The notes beneath the pieces were generated by a model that saw only the letters and a program-made list of their open reading frames with translations, was not told the DNA's origin and did not search any database. This document shows, in pieces, positions 8,771-18,095 of a stretch of DNA of 64,000 nucleotides. Location: the NCBI RefSeq assembly GCF_001435295.1, contig NZ_CM003594.1, positions 3,058,574-3,122,573 of the forward strand, read 5' to 3'. The DNA is from Psychrobacter sp. P11F6. GTDB lineage: Bacteria > Pseudomonadota > Gammaproteobacteria > Pseudomonadales > Moraxellaceae. The position numbers were made by a program, and so were the translations under genes. How positions within the stretch are numbered: the stretch's first letter is position 1; every line of letters starts with the position of its first letter.

Positions 8771-9859
8771 ATGGATACAGTACAGGTAGACTTTGCCGAG
8801 ATAAATAAAGACTGGGATAAAAACATCGCTGATTATCACTTTGATATTTATCACTTATCTGGTTGGATTGCTGCGTCAGCTATTGTCGATAAAGGCACTC
8901 CTCAAGGAGTGATTGCCACTTATAATAATAAAAAAATCTTTTTGCCTCTCATTATAAGAGAAATCGACTCAGAGCATTGGGATGCCACCTCTACTTATGG
9001 TTACGGCGGTCCTGTCATGGATAAGTCTCTCACTGATGCCGAATTAGACATAATATTGGCAGAAGTAAGGGGCTTTCTCTTAGAAAAAGGCTGTGTGTCT
9101 TTATTCATGCGACTGCATCCAATCATCAATAAAGAATGGCTACCAACGGTCGGCAAAGCACTCACTCATGGATTGACATTGATGTCTGACTTGAGTAAAT
9201 CTGAAGAGGAGCACTGGAGTGAGACTCAAAATCGTCATCGTAGAGGCATTAAAAAAGCCTTAAAAATGGATGTCGTGACAAAAATTGAGCGTTTAACCAG
9301 AGAGAATGCAGTGATGTTTTCCAATATTTACAAAGAAACGATGGCGCAAGTGAAGGCAGATCAGTACTACTTCTTTGATGATGATTACTTTTTTAATTTG
9401 CTCGAAAATTTGCAAGACAGAATACTACTGATAACTGCCTATCAGGATAATAAAGCCATTGGCTCCTCTATCTACACGATCTGCAAAGAATCGGGGATTA
9501 TGCAGTTCCATCTCGGAGGCACGCTCAACGCCTATACCCATCTACAACCTTCCAAACTCATTACCCATGTGGCTCGTGATTGGGGTCGAACCAATCATTA
9601 TAAATTACTGCATCTTGGCGGCGGCGTAGGCTCTAATCTAGATTCTTTATACGAGTATAAAAAAGGGTTTAGCTCACAAGAGTTATTATTCAAAACTTAT
9701 AGACTCGTCGTTAATCCAGCAAAATACGAAGCATTAGTCGCTGATAGCTGGTTCACCGAAAATGATTTACGCTCTGACTTTTTCCCTTTATATAGAAAAG
9801 AGCCTACTAAAGAAAGTATCTTGGAGACTGAACAAGCGGAAGCTTTGGCAGATATTTGA
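8771..9859 (+). CDS. FemAB/GNAT-like acyltransferase family protein
   Basis: A 362-residue protein resembling the FemAB/peptidoglycan-bridge branch of the GNAT fold. It has two GNAT-like halves. The C-terminal half shows FHLGGTLNAYTHLQPSKLI, a conserved middle of FemAB-like acyltransferases, followed by LLHLGGGVG and YKKGFSS. No signal peptide or membrane helix is visible, so it is cytoplasmic. Such proteins transfer amino acids or acyl groups to peptidoglycan precursors, lipids or exopolysaccharide building blocks. The isolated position gives no clue to the acceptor. Start 8771 has GAGGGAG upstream. Confidence 0.7.
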   Translation: MDTVQVDFAEINKDWDKNIADYHFDIYHLSGWIAASAIVDKGTPQGVIATYNNKKIFLPLIIREIDSEHWDATSTYGYGGPVMDKSLTDAELDIILAEVRGFLLEKGCVSLFMRLHPIINKEWLPTVGKALTHGLTLMSDLSKSEEEHWSETQNRHRRGIKKALKMDVVTKIERLTRENAVMFSNIYKETMAQVKADQYYFFDDDYFFNLLENLQDRILLITAYQDNKAIGSSIYTICKESGIMQFHLGGTLNAYTHLQPSKLITHVARDWGRTNHYKLLHLGGGVGSNLDSLYEYKKGFSSQELLFKTYRLVVNPAKYEALVADSWFTENDLRSDFFPLYRKEPTKESILETEQAEALADI

Positions 9860-9895
9860 TCGCGTTATTTTACGATTCTAATCAGTCAAGCCAAT

Positions 9896-9927
9896 AAAAA
9901 AGCAGCCATTACAATGGCTGCTTTTTT
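9896..9927. terminator. Bidirectional terminator, FemAB-like gene and lipoprotein gene
   Basis: Perfect stem AGCAGCCATT/ATGGCTGCT region with A6 before and T6 after, lying between two convergent genes. Confidence 0.9.
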
Positions 9928-9968
9928 GATGCTAATTGTCTTTCATTTCGGTAGACAATGGGCTTACT

Positions 9969-10403
9969 TTACTTGGTTTTGACGATATGCCAAACGCCCA
10001 GTTTATTGTCGCCATCTTTATCGCCCACCTTTGTATCATTGGCATAGAAATATAACGGTTTACCATTTACCGCCCATTGATACTTGCCATCTTCGCGTTG
10101 AAATGCTGCAAACTGCCCTGACGCTTTGGCATTACTCGGTGCCATAAATGCGGGCCAAGCAATTAGACAGGCACTACCACACTCTGATTTGTTCATCCCA
10201 TCTTTGTCAAAGGTATATAAGGTCATGTGATTGCTTGCATCGACTAACATGCCGTTTTTACTCGCGACTGGCGCGGTATTTTTATTGGTGGCTTGTACAT
10301 CATGCATGCCAGAATCATCATTGCCGAATACATTGTTTAACGTAGTACAACCAGTAAGCGTTAAAACACCAGTGAGAGCCGATAATATAAGCATACGTTT
10401 CAT
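9969..10403 (-). CDS. Lipoprotein with COG4315-type repeat (DUF/secreted repeat family)
   Basis: A 144-residue predicted lipoprotein. The N-terminus MKRMLILSALTGVLTLTGC ends in a lipobox (LTGC). The mature part carries the two-repeat COG4315 pattern: DASNHMTLYTFDKD, CGSACLIAWPAFMAP and VNGKPLYFYANDTKVGD, ending in WHIVK. These proteins are envelope-located and functionally uncharacterised. The start at 10403 has a strong AAGGAAG; the open frame continues upstream to 10562 but without signal-peptide sense. Hexamer repeats just upstream (10424-10446) may be a regulator site. Confidence 0.8.
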   Translation of the reverse strand: MKRMLILSALTGVLTLTGCTTLNNVFGNDDSGMHDVQATNKNTAPVASKNGMLVDASNHMTLYTFDKDGMNKSECGSACLIAWPAFMAPSNAKASGQFAAFQREDGKYQWAVNGKPLYFYANDTKVGDKDGDNKLGVWHIVKTK

Positions 10404-10423
10404 AATAACTTCCTTGTCATTTT

Positions 10424-10446
10424 GATTGTGATTATGATTGTCATCA
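10424..10446. promoter_or_regulatory. Fur-like hexamer array upstream of the lipoprotein gene
   Basis: Reads as GATTGT, GATTAT, GATTGT, CATCA(T) in strict 6-base steps, 20-40 bases upstream of the lipoprotein start. The layout resembles the three-hexamer Fur operator, but the hexamers differ from GATAAT. Regulator uncertain. Confidence 0.3.
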
Positions 10447-10608
10447 TAAATTTCTATTTGGATTTTTCTCATCGTCAGACTATTTAAGCAGCAAAAAAAC
10501 CTATCGCTGACTTCAAGCAGTTTTAATATAGCATATGCAACAGCGCAGTCGTTTCTATCCATATATAAATTTACAAAAGCTTATGTATTTGCAAATTGGG
10601 TAAACTGG

Positions 10609-10662
10609 CATAGCCATTGCTATCAAGCGCCATAGCCATTGCTATCAAGCGCCATAGCCATT
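10609..10662. repeat. 22-bp tandem repeat, about 2.5 copies
   Basis: The unit CATAGCCATTGCTATCAAGC plus GC occurs at 10609-10630 and 10631-10652 without mismatch, then the first 10 bases again at 10653-10662. Non-coding. Confidence 0.9.
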
Positions 10663-10951
10663 CATTGACAAAACTCACCTATCTACTTACGTATTTGCCG
10701 TCATATTGGTTATCATTTTTCGTAGAATACCCTATACAGCTTAAGAATTACTACACAATGACAAATATGACCCTTGCGGCTTCATATGCATATTGAACTT
10801 GACGTCCTTTGCACGCATATCAATAGTTATAAACGGCTTAGAACAAGATCCATTAGGACAAATTTTTTAAAATAAGATTTTAGAATAGAACATTTAACAA
10901 ATACACCGAGCATGACCTGCTGTAACTGCTATTAAGGATATAACAACGACA

Positions 10952-12568
10952 ATGACTCACTCTTTCATTAAAAACCCAGTGAAAAACCAAGCGCACTCTG
11001 CCAAACGTGTCGGTATTCTTGGTGGTGGTACGGCAGGAGCAACCATTGCTATTCGCCTTGCGGCATTGGGGCTTGAAACTTATGTATTTGAAAAAAACAA
11101 ATCGCTGATTGATGGTCCACCGATGTGTCACTTGCATGCTGGCGGCAATCTATACCGCGAGATTCCTGATGAAGATTGTGTGGCTCTCCTCAAACAATGT
11201 ATCGACATATTACGCCTTTATCCTTATACCATCGATGTTCGCCCAACAGTATTTGCTGTGCCAACCCGCGATGAAGGCTTGCCAGAAGATTTGCTACCAC
11301 GTCTTGATATCTTGACTGATGCGTATCGTAAGCTTATCGCCGAAGATGCTAATAACAAAGTGTTGGGCGAACCTGAAAACTATTATCAGCTTTATAGTCA
11401 TGAGCAACTCATTGCGCTGTCAGAACGTGAACAAGTCACTGTACCGCGGTCGGTTGATGAATGGATGATACCAGTAGCTAAGTATTTGGACTTAAATAAA
11501 GTCAAGTTTCCACTGATTGTCGTGCAAGAGTACGGCTGGAATATTTTTCGCTTGGCAGCCTCTGCGCAATTGGCCTTAGCAGATTATGAGCATGCACACG
11601 TCTTTACCGATACACAGGTTAAGCAAGTCATGCCTGTTGATTGTGAAAATTGCTCAAACGCTGACCATCATGTCACTAAATGGCGTATTGATTATCAGCG
11701 AGCTGCCAGCTCTGAAACTCAGCTTACAATCGAATCTGAGACCAAAAATACAACCGAATCTATCGAAGTGGATTACTTAATCAATGCTTGCGGTTTTCGT
11801 ACTGGCGTCATCGACGATATGGTCGGGGTCAAAGTCACGCGTATGGTCGAGTTTAAATCGTCTTATATTACCCACTGGGATAATACCGGCGGACAGATAC
11901 CAGAGATTATCGTTTATGGCAGTCGCGGCACACCAGAAGGCATGGCACAACTCACACCTTACCCCGGTGGTTATTTTCAAATACATGGCATGAGCAAATT
12001 TATCACGCTATTCGATGATGGCTTGGTCGCCTCTAGCAAAGACAGCGCCCAACCTAAGCTGCCGCCGCAGTATATGCACTACATCGAAGATGGCTGGGAT
12101 AAAGCACCGTTACAAGCGCGTAGTCAGCAAGCGATTGATTATGTGGCGGAGTTTGTACCAACCTTCCATAGCGCACGTACGGTCGGTAACGCGCTATATG
12201 GTGGGCAGCAAATTCCTGGTGAGGACGATACGCTGCGAGTAGCTGATGTGAGCTTGTACTCTAATATTCGCTATGCTCGTGCGGAAAACGTCAAAGCATC
12301 CTCAACTTTGATTGCTGCCGATCAAATCGTTGATGAATTGACTGAACTTGGCTTAATCGATCATGACACGCCAGCCAACCGCAATCGTTATGCTCATAAT
12401 TGGGCGTATTTGACAAAACACGATAGCAAGGCGATTGATGAAGTCGCGCGTACACTGGCTGAGCAACGAGGCTTTCCATTAGCAATGGCTGATGTGAATC
12501 ACGGTATTGGCGAGACAACTTTAAAGGATTCCAACACGGCTAATGATGCAAATGCTACTGAGATATAA
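10952..12568 (+). CDS. FAD-dependent oxidoreductase, uncharacterised
   Basis: A 538-residue flavoprotein. The N-terminal dinucleotide-binding motif is GILGGGTAGATIAIRLA (residues ~22-38), ending in the acidic FEK that binds the FAD ribose. A second conserved stretch, DYLINACGFRTG (~residue 275), resembles the second FAD-binding segment of DAO-like enzymes. No membrane helix or signal peptide is visible. Clear RBS (AAGGA) and a strong terminator indicate a single-gene unit. The substrate is unknown; the halogenase/monooxygenase-like and DAO-like folds are both possible. The tail after residue ~515 is low-complexity. Confidence 0.72.
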   Translation: MTHSFIKNPVKNQAHSAKRVGILGGGTAGATIAIRLAALGLETYVFEKNKSLIDGPPMCHLHAGGNLYREIPDEDCVALLKQCIDILRLYPYTIDVRPTVFAVPTRDEGLPEDLLPRLDILTDAYRKLIAEDANNKVLGEPENYYQLYSHEQLIALSEREQVTVPRSVDEWMIPVAKYLDLNKVKFPLIVVQEYGWNIFRLAASAQLALADYEHAHVFTDTQVKQVMPVDCENCSNADHHVTKWRIDYQRAASSETQLTIESETKNTTESIEVDYLINACGFRTGVIDDMVGVKVTRMVEFKSSYITHWDNTGGQIPEIIVYGSRGTPEGMAQLTPYPGGYFQIHGMSKFITLFDDGLVASSKDSAQPKLPPQYMHYIEDGWDKAPLQARSQQAIDYVAEFVPTFHSARTVGNALYGGQQIPGEDDTLRVADVSLYSNIRYARAENVKASSTLIAADQIVDELTELGLIDHDTPANRNRYAHNWAYLTKHDSKAIDEVARTLAEQRGFPLAMADVNHGIGETTLKDSNTANDANATEI

Positions 12569-12593
12569 AAAGCGTTTTATTAAAAATTGAACA

Positions 12594-12638
12594 AAAAAGG
12601 AGAGAATGGCTAACGATCAGCCCTTCTCTCCTTTTTTA
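12594..12638. terminator. Bidirectional terminator after FAD oxidoreductase and LOG genes
   Basis: Long stem AAGGAGAGAA/TTCTCTCCTT with A6 and T6 flanks, between convergent genes. Confidence 0.9.
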
Positions 12639-12688
12639 TAGATGAAGCATTTACAGATAAAAGCATTTATAAATAAGAATACGTACTC

Positions 12689-13366
12689 TTAATTACCAGC
12701 CATTTTTTCAGTATCGACTGCGTCGTCTATTTTTACGACTGTTTTTAATAGCTCAATAGCTTCGTTAATCGTGTTACAAACCACCAAACGTTCAAGGTCT
12801 TCTTGCTTCATAAAACCTTGGTCAGCCGTATATTTTAAGTGCTCGATCATACGATCATAGAAACCATTGATATTCAAAATAATCATCGGTTTTTCATGTT
12901 GATAGAGCTGACGCCACGTGGCGATTTCCATGATCTCCTCTAAAGTACCAAGCCCGCCCGGCAAGGTAATAAAGGCATCGGCATACTCCGCCATCACGGT
13001 TTTACGGGTGTGCATGGTATCGGTTAAATGCAGGCGAGTCAGCTGCTCATGAGCAATTTCGTGTTTGAGCATAAAGGTTGGAATCACACCAACTGCTTGC
13101 GCGCCACCTTGAATCACCTCATCTGCAACGGCACCCATCAGCCCGATGCTCGCGCCGCCGTAGACCAAACCCATGCCATTGTCGGCAAGCGCACTACCCA
13201 ACTCGCGGGCTGCCTGCTCATAGACTTCATTATTGCCCAAACGCGAACCACAATAAACCGCTACCAACGGCATCGTTAACGTTGATTTATCCACTGCTTT
13301 TTCAATATTGGTAATGTCTTGACTGGTAATGACTTCATAAGTGTCATTGTTAATTTTCATTTGCAT
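12689..13366 (-). CDS. LOG family protein (Rossmann nucleotide-binding, TIGR00730)
   Basis: A 225-residue LOG/lysine-decarboxylase-like protein. It has VAVYCGSRLG near residue 36, MGLVYGGASIGLMG near 65-78 and the family signature PGGLGTLEE (136-144). An Arg/Lys pair in MHTRKTVM is also typical. Members hydrolyse nucleoside 5'-monophosphates such as cytokinin riboside 5'-monophosphate or AMP/IMP to base and ribose phosphate. The first ~30 residues precede the core domain. Two in-frame ATGs (13366 and 13360) share one GGAAG site. Convergent with the FAD oxidoreductase. Confidence 0.88.
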   Translation of the reverse strand: MQMKINNDTYEVITSQDITNIEKAVDKSTLTMPLVAVYCGSRLGNNEVYEQAARELGSALADNGMGLVYGGASIGLMGAVADEVIQGGAQAVGVIPTFMLKHEIAHEQLTRLHLTDTMHTRKTVMAEYADAFITLPGGLGTLEEIMEIATWRQLYQHEKPMIILNINGFYDRMIEHLKYTADQGFMKQEDLERLVVCNTINEAIELLKTVVKIDDAVDTEKMAGN

Positions 13367-13652
13367 ATAGCTTCCTTAATTTTTATATCGATTGTTTTTG
13401 TTAAATACTCGTTAAAACCCTAATGGATAATACCACCCAAGATAAATAGCATAGAACTTGAAAGTCACAATTGAACGCCTTGCTTGCCAGCATTTATCTT
13501 AACATAAGCGATGCTATCAGGTGGCTATCAGCTAATTTAAGCGGTTTATCACTACGTAATGACTACATTTTAAGAGCAGATTGTTGATAAATAATTGTAA
13601 ATAAATAGCCACTCCACACCGAATAGAACCCTAACAATATGAAGGTTAAAGC

Positions 13653-14558
13653 ATGGAAAATAAACAGTATCAGACGGATATTTATTCACTGAGTATTATG
13701 ACTGAGCGCAATCAGGCATTGGCAGCGACTGTCTATCGCCCTAAAAATGAGGTAAAAAAAACGGTTATGATCGCGCCAGCAACGGGTATCAAGCGCCAGT
13801 TTTATCACAATTTTGCCACTCACTTAGCAGAAAATGGCTTTGGTGTACTAACCTTTGACAATGAAGGCATCGGTGAATCGCTGTCGTCTGCATTGGCTAA
13901 ATGCGATGCATCACTGATTAGCTGGGGTCGCCATGATATGCCAGCCGTCCTTGATGCGTTGCAAGATGAATTTGCCGACGCCACTTATCATTTAATTGGT
14001 CATAGTGCAGGCGGTCAGCTGATAGGTTTGATGCCAAATTATAGTACGCTCGCTTCAGTGTTCAATGTCGCCTGCTCATCAGGTCGTATTAAAAATATGA
14101 GCATGCCCTATAAACTAAAGGCGATGGGTTTTATGGATGCCTTCATTCCACTCGCCAACTTGACGTTAGGGTACACGCCGTCAGATAAAATTGGTATGGG
14201 CGAACCGCTACCACGGGGCGTGTCTCGGCAGTGGCGCGAATGGTGTAATGGCGCAGGCTATATCAAAACAGCCTTTGGCAAAAGTATACAAACGCACTTT
14301 TATAATGACATTACTATGCCATCATTATGGCTGGGGTTTAGTGATGATGACATTGCCAATAGCAAAAATATGGATGATATGATTCGTGTTTTTACTAAAA
14401 TGCCAGTCGAAAAGCACTTTTTAGATCCCAAAGACTTTGGTCTAAACAGCATCGGTCATATGCGCTATTTTAGTAGCAGAACCAACGCTAAAGCCCCACA
14501 GCTTTGGCAAATGGCGGTTGATTGGCTAAAGAATCAATACACTTCAGGGCCTATTTAA
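13653..14558 (+). CDS. Alpha/beta hydrolase (COG4757-like)
   Basis: A 301-residue alpha/beta hydrolase. Landmarks are APATGIKRQFYHNFATHLAE (oxyanion region, ~48-67), LTFDNEGIGES, the canonical nucleophile elbow LIGHSAGGQ and a likely acid in LGFSDDDIA. The likely catalytic His is in GHMRYF. No signal peptide, so cytoplasmic. It resembles predicted hydrolases of the COG4757 group; the substrate is unknown. It overlaps the convergent exonuclease gene by 8 bases. Confidence 0.8.
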   Translation: MENKQYQTDIYSLSIMTERNQALAATVYRPKNEVKKTVMIAPATGIKRQFYHNFATHLAENGFGVLTFDNEGIGESLSSALAKCDASLISWGRHDMPAVLDALQDEFADATYHLIGHSAGGQLIGLMPNYSTLASVFNVACSSGRIKNMSMPYKLKAMGFMDAFIPLANLTLGYTPSDKIGMGEPLPRGVSRQWREWCNGAGYIKTAFGKSIQTHFYNDITMPSLWLGFSDDDIANSKNMDDMIRVFTKMPVEKHFLDPKDFGLNSIGHMRYFSSRTNAKAPQLWQMAVDWLKNQYTSGPI

Positions 14559-15252
14559 CTACGGATTCGTCTATTGATTCTTTCATGTTTTCTGCCTTGA
14601 TGCGTTTGGTTAAGGCAGAATAAAGCGACGGCTGCATATTATGGATATTACCCAGCATCCATTTTACGTAGCTGATGGGCACGTCTTTAATCAGCATGCC
14701 CTTATGTTTGCCAAAGGGCATCTTGCTCACTGGATTGGCTTTATTAACGATAGCATGGATAGCAGAAAAATCCGTCGGTGCAATGGCTAGGCGCTCACAA
14801 CACGCCTGATAAAGCAGATAACACATACGCGCATCACCCAGCGCATCATGAGCGGCAATCGTCATCCTACTTGCTTCCTCTTTGCCTAATAATTGCTCGA
14901 TACATTTGGACTGACCATAAGCACTCCACTCTGGAAAAGCCACACGCGCCAGCCGAACCGTACATATCAACTTAGTAGACGGACTGCCAATAACCCGCCA
15001 ATCAAAGCGGACGTTATGACCAATCAAATACTGCGGCAACTCAAACGCCTCTAAATCAAAGCGCTCAAGACCAGCGACATCCTCATCAGTAATGCCATGA
15101 ATTCTAATGACAACTGGTGATATCGAACGACCACTATTAAAGTACTTCATCCACTCAAAACCCGTCATCGCATTAATAGTCGCCACTTGAATCGGACGCG
15201 GATCACGACCTTGGTCGGTTTCGGTATCGATAATCAGCGCAGTGTCAGTCAT
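14551..15252 (-). CDS. exoX: Exonuclease, DEDDh family (ExoX / DNA Pol III epsilon-like)
   Basis: A 233-residue 3'-5' exonuclease. The DEDDh residues are visible in order: ALIIDTETDQG (Exo I, DxE), IGHNVRFDWR (Exo II) and IAAHDALGDA (Exo III with catalytic His). After residue ~170 is a short C-terminal module MPFGKHKGMLIKDVPISYVKWML, also found in DUF3820 proteins and ExoX-like nucleases. It probably trims single-stranded DNA in repair. No operon partner; convergent overlap with the hydrolase gene. Confidence 0.85.
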   Translation of the reverse strand: MTDTALIIDTETDQGRDPRPIQVATINAMTGFEWMKYFNSGRSISPVVIRIHGITDEDVAGLERFDLEAFELPQYLIGHNVRFDWRVIGSPSTKLICTVRLARVAFPEWSAYGQSKCIEQLLGKEEASRMTIAAHDALGDARMCYLLYQACCERLAIAPTDFSAIHAIVNKANPVSKMPFGKHKGMLIKDVPISYVKWMLGNIHNMQPSLYSALTKRIKAENMKESIDESVVK

Positions 15253-15451
15253 AAAGATTCAGCCATAGATAACAATAATAGATGGATAGCAACATTGGTA
15301 TTTTATGTAACGTTTTAAAAATACGTAAACTTTAAAAGAAACGTTATATTTATGGGGATAAAAACTAGAGATAACAATGGCATACAAAGAATAGATAACT
15401 TCACTTATATAATAATAAGGAAAACTAATTCAAAAAACTAAAGAGAGATCG

Positions 15452-16054
15452 ATGCTAGCAGATGACAATAACCCGCAATTAAAACAAAAGAAAAGGCCAA
15501 CCTTTTTAAGCCGTGTACTCAGTGTGCTTATTAAAGCGGCTGTATTGTTGATGCTATTATTTGTATTTGATAGGCTCTTACCCAGCATCAGCCAACAAAC
15601 TCAGTCATTTGTGATGGCAAAATGGCAACAGCTCAGCTTATTACAGCAAGAACCACCGACGGAAAACAGCTTACCCAGTCCACTCCCAGAACAACATCTA
15701 ACAGATACGTGGGGCGCTGCACGCAGTCAAGGTCGCAGTCATGAAGGTATCGATATCTTTGCCGCACGAGGCACACCAATACGAGCCACAACACAAGGCA
15801 TCGTCAGCAAAGTTGGTGAAAATACGTTAGGCGGTCGTGTGGTGGTCGTGGTTGGACCAGGCGGCGCAGGGCATTATTATGCGCATTTAGAAGATTATGC
15901 AGATATTAGTCCAAACGACTGGGTTGATGCCGGCGATATCATCGGCTACGTCGGCGACAGTGGCAATGCAAAAGGTACGCCGCCACATGTGCATTACGGT
16001 ATTTATATCAGCGGCAGTGCAGTGAACCCCTATCCACTTTTACAAAAAAATTAG
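15452..16054 (+). CDS. M23 family metallopeptidase (LytM-like), membrane-anchored
   Basis: A 200-residue envelope peptidase. A basic N-terminus is followed by one transmembrane helix (~residues 21-44, [17 protein letters not shown]), so the catalytic part should face the periplasm. The LytM domain (85-198) has the zinc ligands HEGID (His97, Asp101) and HVH (His179, His181), plus His145 in YYAHLED. With the motif set complete it should cut peptidoglycan cross-links. Its stop overlaps the convergent phoR by four bases. Confidence 0.9.
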   Translation: MLADDNNPQLKQKKRPTFLSRVLSVLIKAAVLLMLLFVFDRLLPSISQQTQSFVMAKWQQLSLLQQEPPTENSLPSPLPEQHLTDTWGAARSQGRSHEGIDIFAARGTPIRATTQGIVSKVGENTLGGRVVVVVGPGGAGHYYAHLEDYADISPNDWVDAGDIIGYVGDSGNAKGTPPHVHYGIYISGSAVNPYPLLQKN

Positions 16055-17154
16055 GGTATTGCAGCTGATCTAATGTGGGCAGCTGGAAAAACCATACTGA
16101 ACGTCGAGCCCAGCCCTTCTACTGATTCAATTTGCAAATTGGCTTCATGCTGATATAAGACGTGTTTAACGATTGCCAAACCTAGCCCTGTGCCGCCAGT
16201 CGCCCGACTACGACCTTTATCAATACGATAAAAACGCTCCGTCAACCGTGCGATATGCTCAGGTGCAATACCAATACCATTGTCTTCGACGGCAAATCGG
16301 CAACCTTCTGACGTTTTTGTCCAGCTAATGGCGATATTACCGCCCTTGGGCGTGTATTTGATGGCATTAATCACCAGATTAGAAAGCGCGCTATTTAGAT
16401 ACATCTCTGAGCCATACAGTCCGTCATAAGTGTCTATCTGCAAGTGAATGGTATGCCCATATTCTTGATTGTACGCTTGCGCATCATCATAAACATGGGT
16501 CAGCAGCTTGGTCATATCAATATAACTGAGCTCATGGGTTTCTTCGATTTCGATGCGAGATAACAGCAATAAGTCATTCACAATTCTATTCATACGCGCA
16601 GTCTGTTGGCTCATCAGCTCAAACCCGCGCTTCCAATGCGGCGGCATATCTGGCTGATCCGAAAAATTTTCTAGATAACCCATCATGACGGTCAACGGTG
16701 TGCGTAACTCATGCGAGACATTCGCCACAAAATCGCGGCGCATCTCCTCTAAATGATGCAAGCGCGTCACATCATAAATAATGAGCAGCTTCTCATCGCC
16801 AAAAGGCGTGAGCTCACACTTTAGATAACGCTTGGGCGCGCGCCACGAGACAATGTGCACACCATCCTGAGCACCATCGTTAGGGTTGGTCGTCGCCTGA
16901 TAATACTGACGAAATTCAGGCGCACTAATAAAGTCAAAAATGCACTTACCTTTATCTGACAACTGTAACAACATTAAATCTTCGGCGGCCTGATTCCACC
17001 ATTCGAGCCCATCATCGTCATTGAGCAAAACCACCGCATCACGCAATGCGCGTAGTGCGCTTCTAATTTTTTTGAGTTGATCTGTTGTATTCTGCTGAGT
17101 TGCTAGCAGTGACTTATTTTGTTGGTCGCCTTGAGCCGATATTAGGGTGTTCAT
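16051..17154 (-). CDS. phoR: Phosphate regulon sensor histidine kinase PhoR, without membrane anchor
   Basis: A 367-residue histidine kinase that phosphorylates PhoB in phosphate starvation. A PAS-like domain covers ~30-130. The HisKA segment [20 protein letters not shown] has phospho-accepting His148. The ATPase has VINAIKYTP (N box), VEDNGIGI (G1) and [12 protein letters not shown] (G2). E. coli-type PhoR has two N-terminal membrane helices; here translation begins almost at the PAS domain, and a TGA lies two codons upstream of the ATG, so no in-frame extension exists. It sits 80 bases after phoB. Confidence 0.9.
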   Translation of the reverse strand: MNTLISAQGDQQNKSLLATQQNTTDQLKKIRSALRALRDAVVLLNDDDGLEWWNQAAEDLMLLQLSDKGKCIFDFISAPEFRQYYQATTNPNDGAQDGVHIVSWRAPKRYLKCELTPFGDEKLLIIYDVTRLHHLEEMRRDFVANVSHELRTPLTVMMGYLENFSDQPDMPPHWKRGFELMSQQTARMNRIVNDLLLLSRIEIEETHELSYIDMTKLLTHVYDDAQAYNQEYGHTIHLQIDTYDGLYGSEMYLNSALSNLVINAIKYTPKGGNIAISWTKTSEGCRFAVEDNGIGIAPEHIARLTERFYRIDKGRSRATGGTGLGLAIVKHVLYQHEANLQIESVEGLGSTFSMVFPAAHIRSAAIP

Positions 17155-17234
17155 CCATCATCCTTATCACTATTCGCCGTTTTTCACTGTGCTGCGATTA
17201 ACATACTGCTTTTATAGCGAATAAAAACCGTCCG

Positions 17235-17939
17235 TTAAATTGGTTCAATAAAGCTAGAAAATCGATATCCTGTCCCACGCACTGTCTGTATCAACGTATC
17301 ACATTGATGCGGTCGTAGTAATGTCCGCAAACGTTTGATATGCACATCAATGGTTCTATCTTCGATATATACATTGCCGCCCCATACTTGGTCTAGCAGC
17401 TGCGTCCGCGTATAGGCACGCTCTGGGTGACTCATAAAAAATGCCAATAATCGATATTCCGTAGGACCAACATCAACCACTTTACCAGCCGCTGTCACTC
17501 GCTGACTCTTGGGATCAAGGCTCAGATTGCCGATTTCGATAGGTTTATCACTACTGAGCGCGTTACTACGCCGCAATACTGCTTTGATTCTGGATATTAA
17601 CTCACGTGTCGAAAAAGGCTTGGTCATATAATCATCAGCACCAGCATCAAGGCCATGCACCTTGCTGTCCTCTTCACTTTTAGCCGTCAACATAATGACT
17701 GGTATCTCAGCAAGTAGCTCATCATTTTTGAGCAATCGACAAAAATCAATGCCACTTTTATCGCCGGGCAGCATCCAATCTAGCAAAATCAGCGCAGGGC
17801 GGTGATCAACCACTTGTTGGTGCGCCTCAGATACATCCGCTGCCTGCAAACTATCAAATCCCGCCATCTCTAGCGTCATGACGATCATTTCACGAATCGC
17901 AGGTTCATCTTCAACAATCAAAATTTGCTCATTATACAT
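17235..17939 (-). CDS. phoB: Phosphate regulon response regulator PhoB
   Basis: A 234-residue OmpR-type regulator. The receiver domain (1-120) has the acidic pocket VEDEP, phospho-acceptor Asp54 in ILLDWMLPG, Thr in MLTAKSE and Lys in MTKPF. The winged-helix domain (~130-230) ends RTIDVHIKRLRTLL and VRGTGYRFS. It should activate phosphate uptake genes. A Pho box about 90 bases upstream of the start indicates autoregulation of phoB-phoR. Confidence 0.95.
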   Translation of the reverse strand: MYNEQILIVEDEPAIREMIVMTLEMAGFDSLQAADVSEAHQQVVDHRPALILLDWMLPGDKSGIDFCRLLKNDELLAEIPVIMLTAKSEEDSKVHGLDAGADDYMTKPFSTRELISRIKAVLRRSNALSSDKPIEIGNLSLDPKSQRVTAAGKVVDVGPTEYRLLAFFMSHPERAYTRTQLLDQVWGGNVYIEDRTIDVHIKRLRTLLRPHQCDTLIQTVRGTGYRFSSFIEPI

Positions 17940-18027
17940 ACGGCATTCTCAGTGTTAGAGGACAACATTTAGCTGACAAAAAAGGCGATAAATGCTCGCC
18001 TGCTGCTCCCTATTAAACGGGGTAATT

Positions 18028-18045
18028 ATGACAGCTTAATGACAT
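18028..18045 (-). promoter_or_regulatory. Pho box (PhoB operator) upstream of phoB
   Basis: On the minus strand the sequence is ATGTCAT, TAAG, CTGTCAT: two 7-base repeats separated by four bases, against the known consensus CTGTCAT-N4-CTGTCAT. It lies 89 bases upstream of the phoB start, in the gap after dtd. Only one base of the 14 conserved positions differs. Confidence 0.85.
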
Positions 18046-18095
18046 TCAACTTTTAAGCGGTTCATAGGTCTCGTGACGGCTAATGCTTAGTTTAC

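Larger units (their letters stand above)
10404..10951. other. Intergenic region between the lipoprotein and FAD oxidoreductase genes
   Basis: About 550 bases between divergent genes. It holds the hexamer array at 10424-10446 and the 22-bp tandem repeat at 10609-10662; the rest is AT-rich without recognised genes. Confidence 0.5.
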
